64,000 nucleotides of DNA from an uncultured bacterium. GTDB lineage: Bacteria > Verrucomicrobiota > Kiritimatiellia > CAIKKV01. Made by a program: the position numbers and the translations under genes. The notes under the pieces were generated by a model. That model was not told the DNA's origin. It did no database searches and was given only the letters and a program-made list of their open reading frames with translations. Of this stretch, positions 51,850-64,000 are shown one piece after another. Location: positions 62,001 to 126,000 of the forward strand of contig CALHRZ010000006.1 in NCBI GenBank assembly GCA_938038445.1. Direction: 5' to 3'. The stretch's first letter is position 1, and every line of letters starts with the position of its first letter.

Positions 51850-53337
51850 ATGAACACGTTCCGGAATACGCCTTCAATCAAAATCGGCCTTATCGGAGTT
51901 AGCCGCGACTGTTTCCCGCTCGAGCTGACCCGCCGGCGGCTTCAAGAAGTGCTGGCGGAATGCCGAAAAATCAAAGTGCCCGTCGTCGCCTGCAAACGGA
52001 TCATTGAAACGGAAACGGACGCCCTGGCGGCCGCCAACGAAATGAAAGAACAGGGTGTCCACGCCGCCGTATTCTATCTCGGGAACTTCGGCCCCGAAGG
52101 CCCTATTACGATCGGCGCGCAGAAACTCGGCCTTCCCTTTATGCTCTGCGCCGCCGCCGAAGAAAGCCGCAAAACCTTGATCGAAGGACGCGGGGATGCT
52201 TTTTGCGGCCTTCTGAATGCCTCGTTCAACTGCGGTTTGCGCAGGCTGCGCCCCTACATTCCCGAACAACCCGTCGGATCCCCCAAAGCGATTGCACGCC
52301 TGATAGCCGACTTCATTCCGGTTGCACGCGTGGTGATCGGCATCCGAAACCTCAAGGTGTTTGCCTTCGGACCTCGACCACAGGATTTCTACGCTTGCAA
52401 CGCCCCGATTCAGCCGCTCTACGATCTCGGCATCGAAGTGATGGAAAATTCCGAATTGGATCTCTTCGAGCTGTTCCGTGCCGCGGCAGACCGGAAAAAA
52501 GAGATCGAGGCCGTTGCCGCCGATATGGCGCGTGAACTCGGCGCCGGGAACCGAATGCCCCAAAAACTGGCAGCGCTGGCCCAGTATGAACTGGCCCTCA
52601 TGTCGTTCTTCGAAAACAACCTCGGTTCCCGCCTTTACGGCGTGTTCGCCAATAAATGCTGGCCCGCCTTCGAAAAGGCGTTCGGTTTCGTTCCCTGCTA
52701 CGTCAACAGCCGACTGGCTACCCGCGGAATCCCGGTCGCATGCGAGACAGACATTTATGGCGCCGTTTCCGAATATCTCCTTCAACTCGCCACGGCAAAG
52801 CCGGTCACCCTGCTTGATGTCAACAATACGGTGCCCGAGGATCTCCCCATCAAAAACCTCCGTGGCGCCACACGGGCCGACTTGTTCATGGGGTTCCACT
52901 GCGGCAATACCCCGAGCTGCTGCCTTTGCCAAGATTTCTGCATGAAATACCAGTTGATCATGCACCGCTTGATGGAACCCGGCAGAGAACCCGAAATCAC
53001 GTGCGGAACGCTGGAGGGACGGATCAAACCCGGCCCCGTCACAATCGCTCGACTTGGCAGCACACCGGAAAATCAATTGAAAGCCTATCTGGCCGAAGGC
53101 CATGTACTGGATGCCGATCCATCCTCCTTCGGCAGCATCGGTGTTTTTGCCATTCCGGGTTTCGCCCGCTTCTACCGGCATGTGTTGATCGAACGGCAGT
53201 TCCCTCACCACACCGCCGTCGGGTTCCAACACGCCGGCGCCATCCTGTTCGACGCCCTGCGCATGCTGGAAATTCCCGAAATCTACGCCCCACGGCCCGC
53301 GTCCGTGGCCTACCCAACCGAAAACCCTTTCCGCTGA
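51850..53337 (+). CDS. L-fucose/L-arabinose isomerase-family protein
   Basis: 495 residues. FucI/AraA-type ketol isomerase: ARELGAGNRMPQK in the middle, CETDIYGAVSE with a candidate metal Glu, LLDVNNTVPE with a candidate metal Asp, FHCGNTP and RQFPHHTAVGF with a candidate metal His. It matches the COG2407 FucI-like group better than classical AraA. Followed by araB (35-nt gap) and araD, so its substrate is probably L-arabinose, giving L-ribulose. AGGGATAATCCC before ATG 51850. Confidence 0.75.
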   Translation: MNTFRNTPSIKIGLIGVSRDCFPLELTRRRLQEVLAECRKIKVPVVACKRIIETETDALAAANEMKEQGVHAAVFYLGNFGPEGPITIGAQKLGLPFMLCAAAEESRKTLIEGRGDAFCGLLNASFNCGLRRLRPYIPEQPVGSPKAIARLIADFIPVARVVIGIRNLKVFAFGPRPQDFYACNAPIQPLYDLGIEVMENSELDLFELFRAAADRKKEIEAVAADMARELGAGNRMPQKLAALAQYELALMSFFENNLGSRLYGVFANKCWPAFEKAFGFVPCYVNSRLATRGIPVACETDIYGAVSEYLLQLATAKPVTLLDVNNTVPEDLPIKNLRGATRADLFMGFHCGNTPSCCLCQDFCMKYQLIMHRLMEPGREPEITCGTLEGRIKPGPVTIARLGSTPENQLKAYLAEGHVLDADPSSFGSIGVFAIPGFARFYRHVLIERQFPHHTAVGFQHAGAILFDALRMLEIPEIYAPRPASVAYPTENPFR

Positions 53338-53372
53338 ATCTCCGAACCCACCCCCCCTTTGGAGGATTGGCC

Positions 53373-55112
53373 ATGGCCACTCCCAACAAACGATATGCCT
53401 TGGGTCTCGACTACGGCACCAACTCCTGCCGCTGTCTTCTTGTGGACCTCACCGACGGAACAGAAATTGCCGACGCCGTTTTCCCCTACCCCAGCGGCGA
53501 TGCCGGCATCCTGCTCGACCCCAAAAATCCCAACCTCGCCCGCCAACACCCCGCCGATTACCTCCAAGCCGCCGAACAATCGGTCCGCGCCGCACTTGAA
53601 CAAGCCCGCCACAACGATGCCGCATTCGACGCGCAATCCGTGATCGGAATCGGCGTGGATACCACCGGCAGCACCCCCCTGCCCGTTGATGCAACGGGAA
53701 CCCCCCTCGCCCTTACCCCAAAATTCCAGAACCGGCTGGCCGCCATGGCGTGGCTTTGGAAAGATCATACCGCCTACGCAGAAGCCGAAACCATCACCCG
53801 AAAAGCATCGCGGCTCCGCCCGCATTATCTGGCAAAATGCGGGGGCGTTTATTCCTCCGAATGGTTCTGGAGCAAAATCTGGCACTGCAAAAAGGAAGAC
53901 CCCGCCGTCTTCCAAGCCGCGCATTCCTGGGTGGAACTTTGCGATTGGATCCCCGCGGTTCTGTGCGGCAAAACACGACCCGATCGGATCGCCCGAAGCG
54001 TCTGTGCGGCCGGCCATAAGGCCATGTTTAATGCGGAATGGGGCGGGCTGCCCGATGCGCGATTCCTCGCCTCCCTCGATCCCGACCTCGCCGCCCTCCG
54101 CAGCCGCCTCTATTCCCAAGCCTTCACCGCCGATCATCCGGCAGGCCGTCTCTCCCCCGAATGGGCCCTACGTTTGGGGCTTAAACCAGAAATCCCGGTC
54201 GCCGTCGGCGCGTTCGACGCCCACATGGGCGCCGTCGGTGCCGGAATCAAGCTCGGAACGCTGGTAAAGATTCTGGGAACCAGCACGTGCGACATGATGG
54301 TCTGGCCCGCCAACCGCTCCCTGGCCGATATCCCCGGCGTCTGCGGAATCGTCAAAGGTTCCATCCTCCCCAATGCCTACGGCATCGAAGCCGGGCAGTC
54401 CGCCGTCGGCGACATCTTCCTTTGGCTTATCCGATGCTTGACACCCGAAAGCTTCGGAAAAACGTTCGACGACAAATTCGCTGCGCTCGCGGATGCCGCG
54501 GCCCGTCTTAAGCCCGGAGAGCATGGCCTCCTCGCCCTCGATTGGAACAACGGCAATCGGACAATTCTCGTGGATGCCCGCCTTTCCGGACTCCTCGTCG
54601 GCCAAACCCTTCACACCACCGCGCCGGAGATCTACCGGGCGCTTATCGAGGCAACCGCCTTCGGCGCCCTTACGATCATCAACCGGATCGCCGAATTCAA
54701 GGTTCCCGTGCGCGAAATCGTCAACTGCGGCGGCCTCGCCGTAAAAAATCCCCTCCTGATGCAGATTTACGCTGATGTGACCGGCCGGCCGATGAAAATC
54801 TCCCGCAGCGACCAGACCTGCGCCCTCGGTGCCGCACTTTTCGGAGCCGTCGCCGCCGGTCCCATGCATGGAGGCTTCGCCTCCGTCGCGGAAGCGCAAG
54901 CCGTTCTTTGCGGTGTCCGAGAAACCGTTTACAAACCGGATCCCGTAGCCCACCGCGTCTATGCGAAATTGTACGCCCTATACCGCCAGATGCATGACGC
55001 ATTCGGAACCCGCGAATGGCAAGGCAATCTCTCCCATGTGATGAAAGAATTGATTGCCATTCGAGAAAAGGCGCGTTCGTCCGGAACAGAGAGCGTCCAC
55101 CATGGCCGATGA
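53373..55112 (+). CDS. araB: Ribulokinase
   Basis: 579 residues from ATG 53373, GGAGG 7 nt upstream; the track adds the isomerase region. FGGY kinase of the ribulokinase type: ALGLDYGTNSCRCLLVDL, GIGVDTTGSTPLPVDATG, AMAWLWKDHTAYAEAE, CEYSSEWFWSKI-type (here GGVYSSEWFWSKIWH) and the C-terminal CGGLAVKNPLLMQIYADVTG. It phosphorylates L-ribulose to L-ribulose-5-phosphate. Overlaps araD by 11 bases. Confidence 0.93.
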   Translation: MATPNKRYALGLDYGTNSCRCLLVDLTDGTEIADAVFPYPSGDAGILLDPKNPNLARQHPADYLQAAEQSVRAALEQARHNDAAFDAQSVIGIGVDTTGSTPLPVDATGTPLALTPKFQNRLAAMAWLWKDHTAYAEAETITRKASRLRPHYLAKCGGVYSSEWFWSKIWHCKKEDPAVFQAAHSWVELCDWIPAVLCGKTRPDRIARSVCAAGHKAMFNAEWGGLPDARFLASLDPDLAALRSRLYSQAFTADHPAGRLSPEWALRLGLKPEIPVAVGAFDAHMGAVGAGIKLGTLVKILGTSTCDMMVWPANRSLADIPGVCGIVKGSILPNAYGIEAGQSAVGDIFLWLIRCLTPESFGKTFDDKFAALADAAARLKPGEHGLLALDWNNGNRTILVDARLSGLLVGQTLHTTAPEIYRALIEATAFGALTIINRIAEFKVPVREIVNCGGLAVKNPLLMQIYADVTGRPMKISRSDQTCALGAALFGAVAAGPMHGGFASVAEAQAVLCGVRETVYKPDPVAHRVYAKLYALYRQMHDAFGTREWQGNLSHVMKELIAIREKARSSGTESVHHGR

Positions 55113-55806
55113 TCTGCGGGAAGCCGTCTGCGAAGCCAATCGTGAACTCGCACGGCTCCGTCTGGTTACGCTAACCTGGGGCAACACCAGCGGCGTAGAC
55201 CGAACCCATGGCCTCTTCTATATTAAACCCAGTGGGGTCCCTTACGAAGCCCTGACCCCCGATCATATGGTCCCCGTCTGTCTCGAAGACGGCAAACCCC
55301 TCGACAGCCGCTGGCGTCCCTCGTCCGATACCCCCACCCATTGGCACCTTTATCGGGCTTTCCCCGATATCGGCGGAATCACCCACACGCATAGCCCTTA
55401 TGCCGTCATGTTCGCACAGGCACGCACGCCCATTCCATGCCTTGGTACCACGCACGCCGACACGTTCCGCGGCGAAGTGCCGCTGACGCGCCTGCTCACG
55501 GAAACGGAAGTGGACGAAGACTATGAAGGGTGGACAGGACGAATCATTCTCGAACGATTCAAAGCCCTCGACTACCACGCAACGCCTGCCGTCCTCGTCG
55601 CAGGGCACGCGCCCTTTACCTGGGGAAAAACACCTCTGGAATCCGTCCACCACAGCCTGATTCTCGAAGAAGTCGCCCGCATGGCCTGGGGAACGCAAAT
55701 GCTCCGACCCAATACGCCTCCCCTCCCCTCATGGATCGCACGCAAACATTACGAACGAAAGCACGGTCCCCACGCAACTTACGGCCAACGCCCCGTAGAT
55801 TGTTGA
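55102..55806 (+). CDS. araD: L-ribulose-5-phosphate 4-epimerase
   Basis: 234 residues from ATG 55102. Class II aldolase/epimerase fold: LVTLTWGNTSGVD, IKPSGVPYEALTPDHMV, RPSSDTPTHWHLYRAF, THTHSPYAVMFAQ (Zn His pair) and LGTTHADTFRGEVPLTR. These closely match AraD rather than FucA. It makes D-xylulose-5-phosphate, completing the pathway to the pentose phosphate route. Convergent with murC. Confidence 0.93.
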   Translation: MADDLREAVCEANRELARLRLVTLTWGNTSGVDRTHGLFYIKPSGVPYEALTPDHMVPVCLEDGKPLDSRWRPSSDTPTHWHLYRAFPDIGGITHTHSPYAVMFAQARTPIPCLGTTHADTFRGEVPLTRLLTETEVDEDYEGWTGRIILERFKALDYHATPAVLVAGHAPFTWGKTPLESVHHSLILEEVARMAWGTQMLRPNTPPLPSWIARKHYERKHGPHATYGQRPVDC

Positions 55807-55842
55807 ATCTTGCGGCTTTCCCCGACTTGCTGCACCAATTCT

Positions 55843-63516
<7,674 letters not shown>

Positions 63517-63532
<16 letters not shown>

Positions 63533-64000
63533 GTTTTCACTCCCTCGCTTGGTTCTCGTAAACACTCCTGAGCCAGATGAAGCCCGCGCGCGCTCGCAAA
63601 CGTTCCAAGAGTCTCCCAGTTCAGATCCTCAACGAGCGTGTCCGGTCGGGTGACGCTGAACGCAGCCGCCAGGTTCCCGAACTCCAAGGCCGAACAAATA
63701 AACTTTTCCTCTCGATCCGTGGGAGGAAGAAAAAAACCCCCAGCCGACAGCCATGCCAACACCGCCCCCAAAAACGTGTCGCCCGCCCCGGCCGTACTGA
63801 CCACAGGCGCCTCAACGATAGGCAAGTGGACCCATCGCCCCCCTTCATAACCAACGGCCCCCTCCGCTCCCAGCGTCACCACGAGCCTCATATCCTGGGC
63901 CGCCTCATCCAACCGGTGCTGAAGCGCCGACCGAAATGAATCGCCCCACCGCGGCGTCCCTTCATAATCAGCCCAAACGGCTGCTTCCTCTTCATTGAAC
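63517..64000 (-). CDS. PfkB-family carbohydrate kinase, N-terminus beyond the window
   Basis: The last 160 residues of a kinase; the frame stays open past base 64000, so the track's TTG 63912 is not the start. APVVSTAGAGDTFLGAVLAWL is the PfkB ATP/anion-hole motif with the catalytic Asp. LVVTLGAEGAVGYEGG precedes it. It phosphorylates a sugar, perhaps the product of the following glycosidases. Its stop overlaps the next start by 16 bases. Confidence 0.85.

Noticed and set aside
51874-53232. 452-aa minus-strand ORF
   Set aside because: Antisense to the isomerase gene, whose motifs are clear.
52926-53372. N-terminal extension of araB in the track
   Set aside because: It lies inside the isomerase gene; the FGGY start motif and GGAGG place the start at 53373.

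Overview
The window is protein-coding, GC-rich and densely packed, with many 4-base ATGA/GTGA overlaps. It comes from a Gram-negative, carbohydrate-degrading and probably anaerobic bacterium. Evidence for this is a lipopolysaccharide-type heptosyltransferase, a periplasmic-type amidase and MurC-like ligase, lipoproteins, a ferredoxin-type 2-oxoacid oxidoreductase, NifU/NifS and a thiol peroxidase. The mix of five Gfo/Idh/MocA oxidoreductases, TIM-barrel sugar isomerase/epimerase proteins, a sulfatase-fold enzyme, AraC and GntR regulators and very large secreted beta-rich proteins resembles Kiritimatiellota, Lentisphaerota, Sumerlaeota or Hydrogenedentota genomes. I cannot decide among them from sequence alone. 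No rRNA, tRNA or CRISPR array was seen.

Layout. 1-6100 (minus): a secreted alpha/beta hydrolase and a giant secreted multi-sandwich protein that runs off the left edge and is missing from the ORF track. 6614-8573: a TIM-barrel isomerase-like gene, then rsfS-nadD. 8701-9451: a decayed IS481-like element with 20-bp inverted repeats. 9533-15583 (plus): korA-korB, an esterase, a membrane metallophosphoesterase, an internally deleted GH2 relic and a Gfo/Idh/MocA gene. 15572-18619 (minus): parB, argC, amidase. 18696-23494 (plus): TPR protein, Gfo/Idh/MocA, M20 hydrolase, bifunctional nuclease and PUR-domain protein. 23475-30335 (minus): small lipoprotein, tpx, and a six-gene cluster (Gfo, isomerase-like, Gfo, sulfatase-fold, sulfotransferase, Gfo) divergent from an araC gene. 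31300-38216 (minus): membrane glycosyltransferase-like protein, pyrE, heptosyltransferase, nifS, nifU, TPR lipoprotein. 38318-43294 (minus): MFS-HEAT fusion, kdgK, eda, gntR, divergent from a large cytosolic protein of unrecognised family that looks like an alpha/alpha-toroid enzyme. 46155-46601: IS630 relic. 46692-51774 (minus): an FMN-riboswitch-controlled ribBA-ribH-nusB-ftsY-ribD-ribE operon. 51850-55806 (plus): an arabinose-type operon (FucI-like isomerase, araB, araD). 55843-64000 (minus): pfkB kinase (partial), GH42-like secreted protein, GH2 beta-galactosidase and a MurC-like ligase, all overlapping.

How it fits together. Extracellular or periplasmic proteins (giant sandwich protein, GH2, GH42-like) would release sugars. 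The Gfo/Idh/MocA plus isomerase-like clusters could handle unusual glycosides by oxidation. L-arabinose is fed to xylulose-5-phosphate by the ara genes. Uronate-derived KDG goes through kdgK and eda to pyruvate and glyceraldehyde-3-phosphate, and 2-oxoacids are oxidised by korAB. The most novel-looking parts are the AraC-flanked six-gene cluster, whose sulfatase-fold enzyme has Thr where the formylglycine Cys/Ser should be and is followed immediately by a sulfotransferase; the MFS transporter fused to HEAT repeats; the GntR-flanked unknown enzyme; and operon heads where a promoter lies so close to the start codon that the mRNA would be leaderless.
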